Counted from the stretch's first letter, positions 8,207 to 17,557 are shown. The stretch: DNA of 64,000 bases from Armatimonadota bacterium (GCA_029551395.1 JAKPFN010000034.1:19766-83765), one strand, 5' to 3'. Notes: a model not told the origin generated them from the letters alone. Made by a program: numbers and translations.

Positions 8207-8854
8207 GTGAGAACCGCAATAATAACTATCTTGTTATTTGCCATTTCAATCTCTCTGGCTCATTGTGATGTACTGGTAACAAGCACATTCGACAATGACG
8301 ATGAAGGTTGGAGAATTGTCGGTGATGCACAGCAAGGGTCTAGTAAACCTTCCTGGTCCGCTGAAAACGGCAATCCTGGCGGGCATATTTATGCTAAAGA
8401 CGACGTTCTTGGGGGTGTATTTTATTGGTTAGCTCCTGAAAAATTTCTAGGAGATAAGTCTGGCGCTTATGGATACACTTTAGATTTCGACTTGAAGCAG
8501 AGTATAGCAAACACCCAGTTCGATTCAGATGATATTATTATCACTGGCGGTGGGATAACGATAAAGTACGATACTTCATACAACCCTGGCACTGACTGGA
8601 CGCATTATTCGGTTTTATTAGCAACGGATGCAGGTTGGATGCGTGATAGTTCTGCAGCGACGTACGAAGATATTACTACAGTATTGTCATCCATATCATC
8701 CATTCAGATCAGAGCTGAGTACCGCACCGGCGCTGATACGGATTATTTAGATAATGTAGTGCTTTATGGAGCCGTTCCTGAACCGGGATCGATATTCGGA
8801 GTGGCCTCTGGTTTAGGGATAGCGCTGGCGAGCTTTATCAGACGACGCAAATAA
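8207..8854 (+). CDS. PEP-CTERM sorting-domain protein with laminin-B-like domain
   Basis: A 215-residue exported protein. The start is GTG 8207, eight bases after GGAGGAG; the open frame upstream lacks a ribosome site and overlaps the sigma-54-like promoter. It has a signal peptide (about residues 1-20) and a single beta-rich domain (FDNDDEGWRIVGDA, later TDYLDNVVLYG) resembling laminin B/domain IV folds. The C-terminal sorting signal is VPEPGS, a hydrophobic helix and RRRK. Exosortase would process this tail, but no exosortase gene is in the window. It probably acts at the cell surface or in the matrix. Confidence 0.85.
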   Translation: MRTAIITILLFAISISLAHCDVLVTSTFDNDDEGWRIVGDAQQGSSKPSWSAENGNPGGHIYAKDDVLGGVFYWLAPEKFLGDKSGAYGYTLDFDLKQSIANTQFDSDDIIITGGGITIKYDTSYNPGTDWTHYSVLLATDAGWMRDSSAATYEDITTVLSSISSIQIRAEYRTGADTDYLDNVVLYGAVPEPGSIFGVASGLGIALASFIRRRK

Positions 8855-8885
8855 GCATTATTCATATAGTCAGTTAAGGTTATTT

Positions 8886-8921
8886 ATGAGCCATTCTTAC
8901 ATTGAAATAAGAATGGCTCAT
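8886..8921. terminator. bidirectional terminator
   Basis: A perfect 14-bp stem (ATGAGCCATTCTTA with TAAGAATGGCTCAT) and an 8-base loop, with T-rich flanks on both sides. It lies between two convergent genes. Confidence 0.9.
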
Positions 8922-8939
8922 ATTTGTCTGTCAGGTTGA

Positions 8940-11798
8940 TTACATATCGCTTGTATCTCTCACCCGGATTACTGGATATTTTATCCCGTTGACTACCTCT
9001 GTCGTGCTGATTCCTGTTACTATGTGGAAACCAGAGGTTGGCGGAGTTATGCCGTCGCATCGGACTTTTATGCCCGGGTTGCCATTCGCATCGGTCAGGC
9101 CTGAGCCGTCGTCTATCGTTAACCATCCAGTACCGTATGCGGTGACTGTTCCAGCGACTTTGACCAGGAGAGCGGAATTGCTCAGGCCAACGAAGTCCTG
9201 CTGTCCACTCAGTCTGACTGCGGCCATTCCAAGAGGCTTGATGTTCTGTGTCGCGCCGGTTTCGGATATGTCTGCAAACTTGATTACCCTCTCACCGTCC
9301 TCAGTTGCCATCACTCCGGTTACTCGAACTACTGCATTTACAGGCGGATTGCTGGAAGTCAACAGACGGATGCCGCAGGCTCTGTTCGACTGCTCTACAA
9401 AAACTTCACCAGGGAACACTGCCGTTACTACAACCGATGGGATGACAACCGCTGTGCCATCCGGCAACGAGTTTGCTGCAAAAATCGGCCCCTGTAAGAA
9501 TGAGGCGGTATTCTGGCCGATCATACGAAGTAACGCGCCGCCTTTTCCTACCACCCAAGCCTCGTTTTCTGAGAGAGCGCAGATGTCATAAAGCGAATCC
9601 ATTGTTCCGTGCGTCACCAAAGCCTGGTTGTAGTGTTGTCCCTGCTCGAAACGTTTGATTGGGGTAGTCCCATAGAACGAATGATAGCGTCCAGCAGTCC
9701 ATCCTGTGCCTCCTGGGAGCATGTCTATACAATACCAAGGCTCAGGATAGCCAAAACTATGCGCCAATACCCAGTTTCGGCCTCCATCGGTACTTTTGAT
9801 GATTCCACCATTATCATTACACGCCCATGCTTCGGTCGGAGTCGGGAACGAGCAATCAATCAGCCAGTTATTACCAAATCCTGTGGCCGAATGCCAGTTA
9901 GCGCCGCCGTTGTTGGTGTAATAAGCAATTGCACCTTCTCCGACAAGTATGCCATTGTATGGATTGCTGAACCTGATGCTTCTGATATTGCCCGTTACGC
10001 CGTAAATACGGTTCCAGGTGGCTCCGCCATCAGTGCTGCGATAAAGGTAGCCGGAATTGCCTCCAACAAAGATAAGCGAGTCTGTAACGACATCGCAGGC
10101 GCGCATGTTAACGCTTATTCCAAGAGATTTCTTGACCCAAGCGCCGTTTGAGTTGATCAGAACAGTGCCTGAATCTCCAACAGCACAAGCTACACCTGTT
10201 GGCGAGTTGGCATCCACTGCGTTAAGGTTGGAGGTGACGTTACTGGCCATCGGCGACCAAGTCTGCCCGTTCCATTCAAGGATTGTTCCGCCGTTGCCCA
10301 CTGCATAACCGTGGTCTGGAGATGTGAGCTTGATGCCGTTCAGGTTGACAGTAGTCGTCCGGCCTTCAGGGATAATATTGGCCTGAAGATCGTAGGTGTA
10401 TGAGTCTGTGAAACCTGACCAGTAGGCAATATTGAACGGAAGAATCTCTAAGAACTGGTAGTCAGTCTGCCCTGCTGTTTCGATTTTAACGAGAAATACC
10501 CCGTTCGAGCCTACAACGTTGATCAAGCCCCAGGGGTTTTCACGAAGAGTATGCCCGGTGGCTGTAGTAATGCTTCCGTAGCAGGTTCGGTTTGGAAGTG
10601 TAGCGTAACCTCCGTTATCTGTAGTAAGCGTGAAAGTCGGTGGTGAGTTAAACTCCCGGTTCTTATCCTGGTAAAAAGCGAGCACAGCATTTGGGAGCGG
10701 CCTGTAGTAAGCGTCTACTACCCTAACCTTACAGACCTGCGGGACATCGTAGAGATATTCGCCGTAGAATCCTCTCCTCTTGTGAAGATGGCTGTTCAGA
10801 GCATAAGCAGTATGGTCAGAATAACGGTGATAAGAGCCGGTCATCATCCCACCTTCTCGGGTATTTGGATGATTAATATCTGGTGTAACCTTGTTAGCAC
10901 CGTTCTCTATGTTCAGAACATAAAGGTCTATGCAACCTATCTGATGAGACAACTCATGCATGAGCGAGCCTTCATAGGTCTGAAGCACTTCAGGATGCTG
11001 TTCGTAGAAGTTAGGCGGGCCAAGGTAGCTGTTCGAAAACCCCCATCTGCCATCCCACTGCCAATCATCAGGAGCATGAGTGCCTCCGGGATCAGGAGTG
11101 CTATCTGGCACTATTACTATCTCATCCAACCTTACCCGTTCAAGGATACCGTTTGGAGCATTGGGGAAAACAGCTTCCTTGAACATGCGGTTCATATGGT
11201 ATATCTGCTGCTGCGCCCAATCGTCCCATGAGGCAATGTGAGGCGCATAGTTCCTGGCATTGGTTCGGAACCAGTCGTAAAGCGACTGCCAGACGTGGAA
11301 TCTGAACGTAAGCGCGTTTGTCGGGTCTTCCAATGAGTTGTTGGTCTCAATATCTTCAGCTATGACATTTGCAGGATCGGCAACAAACTTGATGAAGTGC
11401 GTGTTTTGTTCAGAATCCCACACCCAACTGTATGTAGTCGTTACCTGTCCACCAGGGGCGATTGAAGGAAGCGTACCGGACTTGACCTCGATGCCATCGA
11501 AGTACCATTTGTAAGAAAACGATCCTGTAGGAGCATTTCCCGGATTTTTGACTACAGCAGTGAATGTAACGACTTCCCCCTGCTTCGGCCAGCGCTGCTT
11601 TTGCTGTTCCGCGGCAGTCAGGTAAGGTTTGCCTGTCCAGTAATCACTTGGATCAATGCCGTATTGGTATCTGACGTTGTACCTGTCGTAGCGAGGAGTC
11701 CTTGAGATATAGGCTACGTCAAGGTCTGGAAGTGCAATAGTGGGCAACACAAGCCCGGCTAGGAGCAGTGCAGTGAATATCGCGCAGAAGACGCGCAT
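8940..11798 (-). CDS. large secreted metallopeptidase-like protein with YCF48/BNR-like repeats and OB-like C-terminal domains
   Basis: A 952-residue exported protein with an AAGGAGG site upstream of the ATG. In order: signal peptide (1-22), a CARDB-like beta domain (about 70-165), and a putative zinc peptidase domain with HELSHQIGCID at 281-291 (HExxH with a later Asp). A GEYLYDVP motif at about 346 leads a CarboxypepD-like domain. YCF48/BNR-type repeats (STDGGATWN, NNGGANWH, STDGGRNWV) span about 490-740. Two small OB-like domains follow, the first with a TEDGERVIKF motif. It is paralogous to the protein at 36168-38522, and its first OB-like domain matches the C-terminus of the subtilase at 21883-25434. 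Peptidase activity is inferred from HExxH only; the substrate is unknown. Confidence 0.8.
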   Translation of the reverse strand: MRVFCAIFTALLLAGLVLPTIALPDLDVAYISRTPRYDRYNVRYQYGIDPSDYWTGKPYLTAAEQQKQRWPKQGEVVTFTAVVKNPGNAPTGSFSYKWYFDGIEVKSGTLPSIAPGGQVTTTYSWVWDSEQNTHFIKFVADPANVIAEDIETNNSLEDPTNALTFRFHVWQSLYDWFRTNARNYAPHIASWDDWAQQQIYHMNRMFKEAVFPNAPNGILERVRLDEIVIVPDSTPDPGGTHAPDDWQWDGRWGFSNSYLGPPNFYEQHPEVLQTYEGSLMHELSHQIGCIDLYVLNIENGANKVTPDINHPNTREGGMMTGSYHRYSDHTAYALNSHLHKRRGFYGEYLYDVPQVCKVRVVDAYYRPLPNAVLAFYQDKNREFNSPPTFTLTTDNGGYATLPNRTCYGSITTATGHTLRENPWGLINVVGSNGVFLVKIETAGQTDYQFLEILPFNIAYWSGFTDSYTYDLQANIIPEGRTTTVNLNGIKLTSPDHGYAVGNGGTILEWNGQTWSPMASNVTSNLNAVDANSPTGVACAVGDSGTVLINSNGAWVKKSLGISVNMRACDVVTDSLIFVGGNSGYLYRSTDGGATWNRIYGVTGNIRSIRFSNPYNGILVGEGAIAYYTNNGGANWHSATGFGNNWLIDCSFPTPTEAWACNDNGGIIKSTDGGRNWVLAHSFGYPEPWYCIDMLPGGTGWTAGRYHSFYGTTPIKRFEQGQHYNQALVTHGTMDSLYDICALSENEAWVVGKGGALLRMIGQNTASFLQGPIFAANSLPDGTAVVIPSVVVTAVFPGEVFVEQSNRACGIRLLTSSNPPVNAVVRVTGVMATEDGERVIKFADISETGATQNIKPLGMAAVRLSGQQDFVGLSNSALLVKVAGTVTAYGTGWLTIDDGSGLTDANGNPGIKVRCDGITPPTSGFHIVTGISTTEVVNGIKYPVIRVRDTSDM

Positions 11799-11899
11799 GA
11801 TAAGCCTCCTTGTCCGATAGGTTCTCGTGGAGCCACTTTCAGTTTAGCTGATGATTACGCATCGGTCTACTGGTAATTCTACTGAGTGCGGAACCTTTC

Positions 11900-11970
11900 A
11901 AATGCGGAATGCGGAGTGCGGAGTGCGGAATGAAGGGAAGTTACGAGTTTCGAGTGATGAGTGATGATTG
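11900..11970. repeat. degenerate GCGGAATG/GCGGAGTG intergenic repeat, copy 2
   Basis: Four to five imperfect TGCGGA[AG]TG units, then AATGAAGGGAAGTTACGAG and GAGTGATGAGTGATGA. It has the same block order as copy 1 at 107-170, here in the divergent region between the metallopeptidase-like gene and the GH38 gene. Confidence 0.75.
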
Positions 11971-11985
11971 AGACTCATAACTGGG

Positions 11986-12012
11986 GCGTCGGCGCAAGAA
12001 GCGCGCCGACGC
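11986..12012. other. perfect 10-bp GC-rich hairpin
   Basis: GCGTCGGCGC pairs with GCGCCGACGC across AAGAAGC. It is followed by AT-rich, CTTTACACT-type short repeats up to the GH38 ribosome site. It could be an intrinsic terminator-like structure or part of the adjacent repeat element; no gene ends nearby on the plus strand. Confidence 0.45.
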
Positions 12013-12100
12013 ATATAACTTTACACTTTTCACTTTACTCTTTACACTCTCTTTTAAGAATTGTGATTTGCACTCTAGAATGGGATACAGGGGAGTGTTT

Positions 12101-15100
12101 ATGAAAGCTAACAGTGGTGTTGAGATTAAATCGGCGCGGGGTACGATATATTTTGTCAGAGAAGGTGAAGGGCTAAAGCAGGCGTTTGAGCTTGTTCTCG
12201 ACAATCGCGGGACAGAGATAGATGGCCGGCTGCGAGTCCGATGGGAGTCTGATGAGTTTTCTACAGTACTTGAATCGATTCCACAGGGGCAGTCGTTTTT
12301 TCTAGTCTATCTTCCTGATATCCGGCGTGCTGTGAATATGATTTTTACGTTGGAAGGCTGCGAGACAGAGTTAGTAGTCGAACATAAACCTCAACGGCAT
12401 TGGACTGTGCATATTGTCCAGTTCTCACACCATGATTTTGGCTATACAGACCTGCCATCCAGAGTGATTAACGAGCACTGCAGGTTTTATGATGATGTTC
12501 TCAGGTTCTGCAGAGAGACAGATAGTTTTCCAAATGACAGCAAGTTCCGATATACCATCGAACAGGGATGGTCACTGCTTCACTGGCTGGAGCATCGGCC
12601 TGTAGAAGCGCGGGAGGAGATGTTCAGATGGCTGCGAGAAGGCAGAATAGAAGTAAATGCGTTTCTTGGAAATGAAACAACAGAACTGCTTGGTTCTGAG
12701 GAGATGGTGCGGCTGCTTTATCCAGTCTTTGCGCTCAAGAGATACTTCAGCGTGCCTGTTACTACAGCAGAGAACAATGATATACCAGGCTTGAGTTGGG
12801 GAATTGCATCTGTGCTTGCTGGTGCTGGAATTCGGTACTTCATATCCGGTCATTCGGATTATGAGTATGACAAGCCCTATCAAAGCAGCGTGTGGGATGA
12901 GGAAAAGGTGTCTCCTGGGAAAAGACCTCATGCGTTCTATTGGGAAGCTATAAATGGTGAAAAAGTGCTGTTTTGGCATCATAACCAGGGCGTAGGCGGA
13001 GATGCCGACTTCTCTCTCGGCAAGCTTCCTTGTTATCTTGAAGAGCTTGAAAGCAAGGATTATCCCTATGATGTAGTGCGTTACCTTGTGCGAGGTGCTA
13101 TGAGAGATAATTCTCCGCCAAGTATTGAGTTCTGCCGGGCTATCAAAGAATGGAACTCCAAATGGACATATCCGAGGTTTGTTTCATCTCTTAATTCGAT
13201 GTTCTTTCCTGAACTTGAGAAACAGCTTTCTGATGATACTCCCACGTGGCGAGGAGAGATTCCAGGAACTGATTACACAGTAGGCGCGAGTTCAACTGCA
13301 AAGCCGACTTCAGCTAACCGTAAAGCACATGATGAGCTTCTTGCTGCAGAGCGTTTTGCTGTTGTGGCTTCGTCAGCGGCATCCTTAACCTATCCCAAGC
13401 AGCAGATTTCAGAAGCGTATTACTGCACCTTGATGTATGATGAGCATACTTGGGGAATGGCGCAACCTGCTGGGCCAGCGCAAGATGCATGTGTAGCACA
13501 GCTTTCCGAGTATGCTTATCAGGCAGCAGCCCTGGCACACGATATTATGACAAAGAGTATCAATAAGATTGCAGACTGTATCCATCTTGAAGATGAAGGG
13601 TATTATGTTGTGGTGTTCAATCCTTCTGAACGGGTACGGACTGACTTAGCAACAGTATCTGCCAGTCCGTTGAAGCCATGTGCTCTGGTTATTGGGGATA
13701 ATTCGGTGCCGTATCGGACTCATCCCGTGTATGGCCGGTCTATGGCCGAGATTCCGATTGAGATGATAGAGAACGGCTTCGAGGTCATAGATGTTTCCAG
13801 TGGCAAATCGGTTCCTTATCAGATCAACGAGATAACAGATCCGTTAGCGCCGGTTCCTTATGCTCCAGAGCGTTATTCTTTAGGTGCTCATAACCCAGGG
13901 CAGCGGTTTGATATTCAGTTTACGGCAGAAGATGTGCCTGCTATGGGTTGGAAGACTTACCGTCTCATGCCAGCGGCAAAGCAGGAGCAAGTTGAAGGGA
14001 TTCAGGCTTCGGGAAACAGCATCGAGAACAGGTTCTATCGTGTTGAGGTTGATCCTGCCACGGGAGCAATAGCCAGTATATTCGATAAAGAACTGGGAAG
14101 AGAATTGGTAGACCGGGATGCGAAATATGGAGTCAACCAGGTTGTTGTAAGGTCGTCAGTTACAGGAGAGGAATTCGGGCCAGGCAGCGCTGTTGTGATG
14201 AGTGGGAAAGTCGGCCCGGTTTCCGGCAGTCTGATAGTGAAAAACAGCAGTGAAGGCTGCCCTCAGATCGTACAAGAGATCATGTTATATGCTGACATCA
14301 AACGAATCGAAATAGCAAACCGAATTTTAAAAGATCCGACACCGATGCTTGAGGTGTTTTTCGCTTTTCCATTTGCTTTTAATAAGCCGAAAGTGAGGTA
14401 TGAAGCTCCTCTTTGTGTAGTCGAACCTGCTGTTGACCAGTTTCCAGGATCAAACACCAACTGCTATGCTGCGCAACACTGGGCTGATGTGAGCGACTGT
14501 GAGTGTGGAGTGACTTTGACCAGCATAGATGCCCCTGTGATGCAGTTTGGCAGCAACTGGCCTTTGAGGACTTCGATTAATCATCGCGGCATTAAAACGC
14601 CTTCTTCTAATCAATCTACAGAAATGAGGGTAGCTGATAACGGGCATATTTACTCTCTTGTAATGGCCAATAACTTCTGCACCAATTTTGCTATTTCTCA
14701 GTCTGGTAGTATGATCTTTAGGTATTCAATTACATCTCATGCAGGTGATTGGAAAGACGGTGATGCTGCGGGATTCGGTTACAGTGTTAGTTTGCCGTTT
14801 CCTCATGCCATTGTGAAAGGAAGGCAGGATGGGCATCTTGTGCCATTGGACGGATTCTTCAAGGTAGAACCTGAGAATGTTGTGCTGCTGGCGTTGAAAC
14901 AGGCAGAAGATGAGATGGGGATAGTGGTGCGTTTGCTGGAAACTGCAGGTTTGGGCACTGATGTTATCGTGACTCTGCCATTTATAAGCATAAAGGATTG
15001 TGTCAAGACCAATATCGTTGAAGAAAGCCAGACGAATCTTCCTCATACGGCTCACTCGGTGAAAGCGACTGTTCGGATGCATAGCACATTAACGATAAAG

Positions 15101-15115
15101 GTGATACCAAGCTAA
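12101..15115 (+). CDS. glycoside hydrolase family 38 alpha-mannosidase-like protein
   Basis: A 1004-residue cytoplasmic-type enzyme without signal peptide. ATG 12101 is preferred because AGGGGAG lies five bases upstream; the upstream TTG start lacks a site. The N-terminal GH38 domain begins with HIVQFSHHDFGYTDLP (metal-binding His/Asp) and continues through TIEQGWSLLHWL and TTAENNDIPGLSW. The C-terminal half is the beta-rich GH38C region (ENRFYRVEVDPATGAIASIF is the typical start). Family members cleave alpha-mannosides, retaining configuration with a Zn ion. It stands alone, so substrate specificity is not shown. Confidence 0.88.
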   Translation: MKANSGVEIKSARGTIYFVREGEGLKQAFELVLDNRGTEIDGRLRVRWESDEFSTVLESIPQGQSFFLVYLPDIRRAVNMIFTLEGCETELVVEHKPQRHWTVHIVQFSHHDFGYTDLPSRVINEHCRFYDDVLRFCRETDSFPNDSKFRYTIEQGWSLLHWLEHRPVEAREEMFRWLREGRIEVNAFLGNETTELLGSEEMVRLLYPVFALKRYFSVPVTTAENNDIPGLSWGIASVLAGAGIRYFISGHSDYEYDKPYQSSVWDEEKVSPGKRPHAFYWEAINGEKVLFWHHNQGVGGDADFSLGKLPCYLEELESKDYPYDVVRYLVRGAMRDNSPPSIEFCRAIKEWNSKWTYPRFVSSLNSMFFPELEKQLSDDTPTWRGEIPGTDYTVGASSTAKPTSANRKAHDELLAAERFAVVASSAASLTYPKQQISEAYYCTLMYDEHTWGMAQPAGPAQDACVAQLSEYAYQAAALAHDIMTKSINKIADCIHLEDEGYYVVVFNPSERVRTDLATVSASPLKPCALVIGDNSVPYRTHPVYGRSMAEIPIEMIENGFEVIDVSSGKSVPYQINEITDPLAPVPYAPERYSLGAHNPGQRFDIQFTAEDVPAMGWKTYRLMPAAKQEQVEGIQASGNSIENRFYRVEVDPATGAIASIFDKELGRELVDRDAKYGVNQVVVRSSVTGEEFGPGSAVVMSGKVGPVSGSLIVKNSSEGCPQIVQEIMLYADIKRIEIANRILKDPTPMLEVFFAFPFAFNKPKVRYEAPLCVVEPAVDQFPGSNTNCYAAQHWADVSDCECGVTLTSIDAPVMQFGSNWPLRTSINHRGIKTPSSNQSTEMRVADNGHIYSLVMANNFCTNFAISQSGSMIFRYSITSHAGDWKDGDAAGFGYSVSLPFPHAIVKGRQDGHLVPLDGFFKVEPENVVLLALKQAEDEMGIVVRLLETAGLGTDVIVTLPFISIKDCVKTNIVEESQTNLPHTAHSVKATVRMHSTLTIKVIPS

Positions 15116-15164
15116 AGATGAGCTTCTTCATGGTTACTATCGTGAAGACTTAGATATGTGACAC

Positions 15165-15207
15165 TGATAAGTTAATAGTCTATGATTATCCACTTGATAA
15201 GTTAATA
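15165..15207. repeat. two direct repeats TGATAAGTTAATA, 30 bp apart
   Basis: The 13-base word occurs at 15165-15177 and 15195-15207. The spacing is about three helical turns, 40-80 bases upstream of the cold-shock promoter. Possible regulator sites; nothing identifies the regulator. Confidence 0.4.
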
Positions 15208-15243
15208 ATAAACACAATAGGCTGCAAACAACCGGTTGCTTAT

Positions 15244-15271
15244 TTACAAGTTCGTCAGTAAATGGTATATT
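15244..15271 (+). promoter_or_regulatory. candidate promoter of the cold-shock gene with long leader
   Basis: TTACAA (15244-15249), a 16-base spacer and TATATT (15266-15271). Initiation near 15278 would leave a leader of about 125 bases, as is common for cold-shock mRNAs whose 5' UTR senses temperature. Confidence 0.5.
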
Positions 15272-15402
15272 TTAATGGTAGCTCGCCAGAGTTACACTAT
15301 CCAATGCACTTAAGCGCAAGAACCGTAGATGAAGCTCATGGCGTACTGGCCGCGTCCCGACCCGGACTTGAACTTAGCGTGCAATGAAGGGGGGTTGGGG
15401 GT

Positions 15403-15606
15403 TTGCTAACCGGAACAGTAAAATGGTTCAGTGACTCAAAAGGCTACGGGTTCATCTCCACCGCAGAAGGAAAGGATGTTTTCGTACACTTTTCAGCCAT
15501 CAATGGCAGTAGTGGTCGTAAGAACCTATACGAAGGTCAGCAAGTGGAGTTCGAGATCGAGCAAGGCCCCAAAGGCCCACAAGCTGCTAATGTGACCGTC
15601 ATATAA
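15403..15606 (+). CDS. cold-shock protein, CspA family
   Basis: A 67-residue single-strand nucleic-acid chaperone. It is a single cold-shock domain with RNP1 (KGYGFIS) and RNP2 (DVFVHFSAI) intact and the canonical LTGTVKWF start. The initiation codon is TTG, and the upstream G-rich stretch (GAAGGGGGG) lies 12-18 bases before it, so translation may depend on leader structure. The protein is basic to neutral and standard length. It is followed by a strong terminator, so monocistronic. Confidence 0.93.
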   Translation: MLTGTVKWFSDSKGYGFISTAEGKDVFVHFSAINGSSGRKNLYEGQQVEFEIEQGPKGPQAANVTVI

Positions 15607-15628
15607 AAAGACGGCGCAACCCCAACAA

Positions 15629-15662
15629 AACGGCCTCCACCAGTGTTGGTGGGGGCCTTTAC
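15629..15662 (+). terminator. intrinsic terminator of csp
   Basis: GGCCTCCACC pairs with GGTGGGGGCC (one T-G wobble) around a short loop, with A's before and TTTA after. Confidence 0.85.
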
Positions 15663-15745
15663 ATAAATGCGGAATCGAGGGGAGACGAGGAAAGTTGGAA
15701 AGGGAGAAAAAGGAAAGTGATTGGGAATAGAGGCGCTCATTAATA

Positions 15746-16501
15746 CTATAGGTCTCTGGCTACTGTCAGTACGTGGACTTCCTTTGCTCCTCCGTCTTTA
15801 AGCGCTTTTGCTGATTCGTTTGCTGTACTTCCTGTAGTCAGAACATCGTCTATCAGGAGGACGATTCTTCCATCAATCAGACTCTTATTGACTACTTCGA
15901 ATGCGTCTTCAACATTTTCCCGGCGCTTATCTGCAGACAACCCAAACTGTGCGCTTGTTTTTCGTGTCCTGACCAGAGATTCCGTAACAAGAGGCAGAGA
16001 AAAGGCACGGGACACATCGATTGCCAGCAGTTCCGACTGATTGAACCTTCGCTGTTTGAGCCTTGATGGATGAATCGATACTGGGACGATACAATCAATT
16101 CTTTCAAGATAGCTTGGATATTTTTTAAGATGCTGGATCAGGAGGTCTGCCAGTATTGGAGCAAGCACTTGATGTCCCGAATACTTCAATTTATGAATTG
16201 CATCCCTGAGTACGCCATCATAGACTCCAACTGCTCTGGCGCTATCAAAGAAATAATCTTCTTCATGCCGTTCACGGCATCGGCCTTCTACTAATGGAAG
16301 ACCACATTTCAAGCAGAACGGCGGTTCCATAAGTTGGATTTCGTCCAGGCAGGCGTCACAGATGTATTTTGGCTGCATATCATCACAAATCAGGCATTTT
16401 GGAGGGTATACAAGGTCGATCAGGCCGGTCCACAGGTCGCGAACCAGCCCAACCGCTTGTTTTTGGAGGTTTACAGATTTTGACTGCCGGTCTATTCTAA
16501 T
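15746..16501 (-). CDS. comF: ComF family phosphoribosyltransferase-like protein, apparent ATT start
   Basis: ComF-type protein linked to DNA uptake or processing. It has an N-terminal Cys4 zinc module (YPPKCLICDD...YICDAC) and a C-terminal PRTase domain with the PRPP loop VLLIDDVLTTGST. The first in-frame ATG (16378) lies inside the zinc module and would discard its first two cysteines and the conserved LIDLVYPP segment. The frame is open back to a TAG at 16520-16522 with no ATG, GTG or TTG. ATT at 16501-16499 has GGAGG eight bases upstream and gives 251 residues, normal for the family. The asparaginase gene lies 30 bases upstream on the same strand, suggesting an operon. Confidence 0.85.
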   Translation of the reverse strand: MRIDRQSKSVNLQKQAVGLVRDLWTGLIDLVYPPKCLICDDMQPKYICDACLDEIQLMEPPFCLKCGLPLVEGRCRERHEEDYFFDSARAVGVYDGVLRDAIHKLKYSGHQVLAPILADLLIQHLKKYPSYLERIDCIVPVSIHPSRLKQRRFNQSELLAIDVSRAFSLPLVTESLVRTRKTSAQFGLSADKRRENVEDAFEVVNKSLIDGRIVLLIDDVLTTGSTANESAKALKDGGAKEVHVLTVARDL

Positions 16502-16531
16502 CTTTTGTGCCTCCGGTTTCTAATTGTAGAT

Positions 16532-17383
16532 TCATACAGGGTCGATTTCGAGCTGCTGAACCTCATCAGTTCCACCTGTGGCTACCGTAAAGCCTTTTTT
16601 ACTTGCTGCAGCACCCCACTGACCGTCCTTGCCAAGAGCAATAACGCAAGATATGCGGTTTCTCATTCTTGGGTCATCCGTAACAGCCCATTCCATCGTA
16701 TTTCTACAGGCTTCCATGGGGCTGTGGCCTCTACGCATTTCTTCAACAATACGGAAGCTCATTGCATAGCGCATGATGTCTTCGCCCTGGCCTGTAGCGG
16801 CAGCAGCACCAACAGCATTATCACAATACAGCCCGCAGCCGACAAGAGGAGAATCCCCTACCCTGCCGGGCATCTTGTATCTGATACCGCTCGTAGACGT
16901 GCCTGCGCAAAGGTCGCCGTTTTTGTCCAAAGCAAGAACGCAGACTGTATCATGGGATTCGTTTGCGATTCCGGTCTTCTTCCATTCTTCCCACCGTGCT
17001 TTACTCTCGGGAGTAAGCATATTGCGAGGTTTGAACCCATTGGCAATTGCGAAATCTCGAGCGCCGATGCCTGTCAACAGACAGTGCGGAGTGTTTTCAA
17101 GAACCAGCCGGGCGACTGAGATAGCCTCAGCGATATCTCTCAGCCCGGAAACCGCTCCCAAACGTCTTCCAGGGCCCCACATGATTGCTGCATCCAGTTC
17201 TACAATACCTTCGGCATTTGGCGCGCCTCCATAGCCTACCGTATCGATTTCAGGGTCATCTTCTGTGACTCTGATTCCACGTTCCACTGCGTCCAGCGCT
17301 GTTGCGCCCGATAGCAGGTGCTTCATTGCCTCCTCACACGTGGCAAGGCCAAACCGCCACGTGGCTATCGCTACTGGTTTCAA
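16532..17383 (-). CDS. Ntn-type asparaginase / glycosylasparaginase family
   Basis: A 283-residue N-terminal-nucleophile hydrolase of the isoaspartyl peptidase/N4-(beta-N-acetylglucosaminyl)-asparaginase family. Autocleavage would occur before the Thr in NESHDTVCVLALD (about residue 145), generating alpha and beta chains. Downstream TSTSGIRYKMPGRVGDSPLVG carries the substrate-binding Arg and Asp, and AAAATGQGEDI the Thr-Gly-x-Gly of the family. It starts at TTG with AAGGA seven bases upstream. There is no signal peptide, so it is probably cytosolic. It is first gene of the unit with comF. The exact substrate (isoAsp dipeptides or GlcNAc-Asn) is not decidable here. Confidence 0.88.
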   Translation of the reverse strand: MKPVAIATWRFGLATCEEAMKHLLSGATALDAVERGIRVTEDDPEIDTVGYGGAPNAEGIVELDAAIMWGPGRRLGAVSGLRDIAEAISVARLVLENTPHCLLTGIGARDFAIANGFKPRNMLTPESKARWEEWKKTGIANESHDTVCVLALDKNGDLCAGTSTSGIRYKMPGRVGDSPLVGCGLYCDNAVGAAAATGQGEDIMRYAMSFRIVEEMRRGHSPMEACRNTMEWAVTDDPRMRNRISCVIALGKDGQWGAAASKKGFTVATGGTDEVQQLEIDPV

Positions 17384-17557
17384 ATTTACATCCTTCCATT
17401 CTTGTATTGATTAACTGCTCCTCTATTTTCCTATGTAGAGGCGCATTCTGGCAAGAGGGCTTATTTAACTTGATGTTATCGTAAAATAAAAGGAATTAAC
17501 CAGCATAATGAATAAGGTTGAAGTAAACGGGTGTGATTCCAAAGGAGATGTCAGAAG

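Noticed and set aside
8989..10308. Several plus-strand open frames of 80-200 codons
   Set aside because: They are shadows of the well-supported 952-residue minus-strand gene.
11941..12204. An 87-codon minus-strand open frame next to the GH38 start
   Set aside because: It overlaps the repeat block, the GC hairpin and the GH38 coding start and has no ribosome site.
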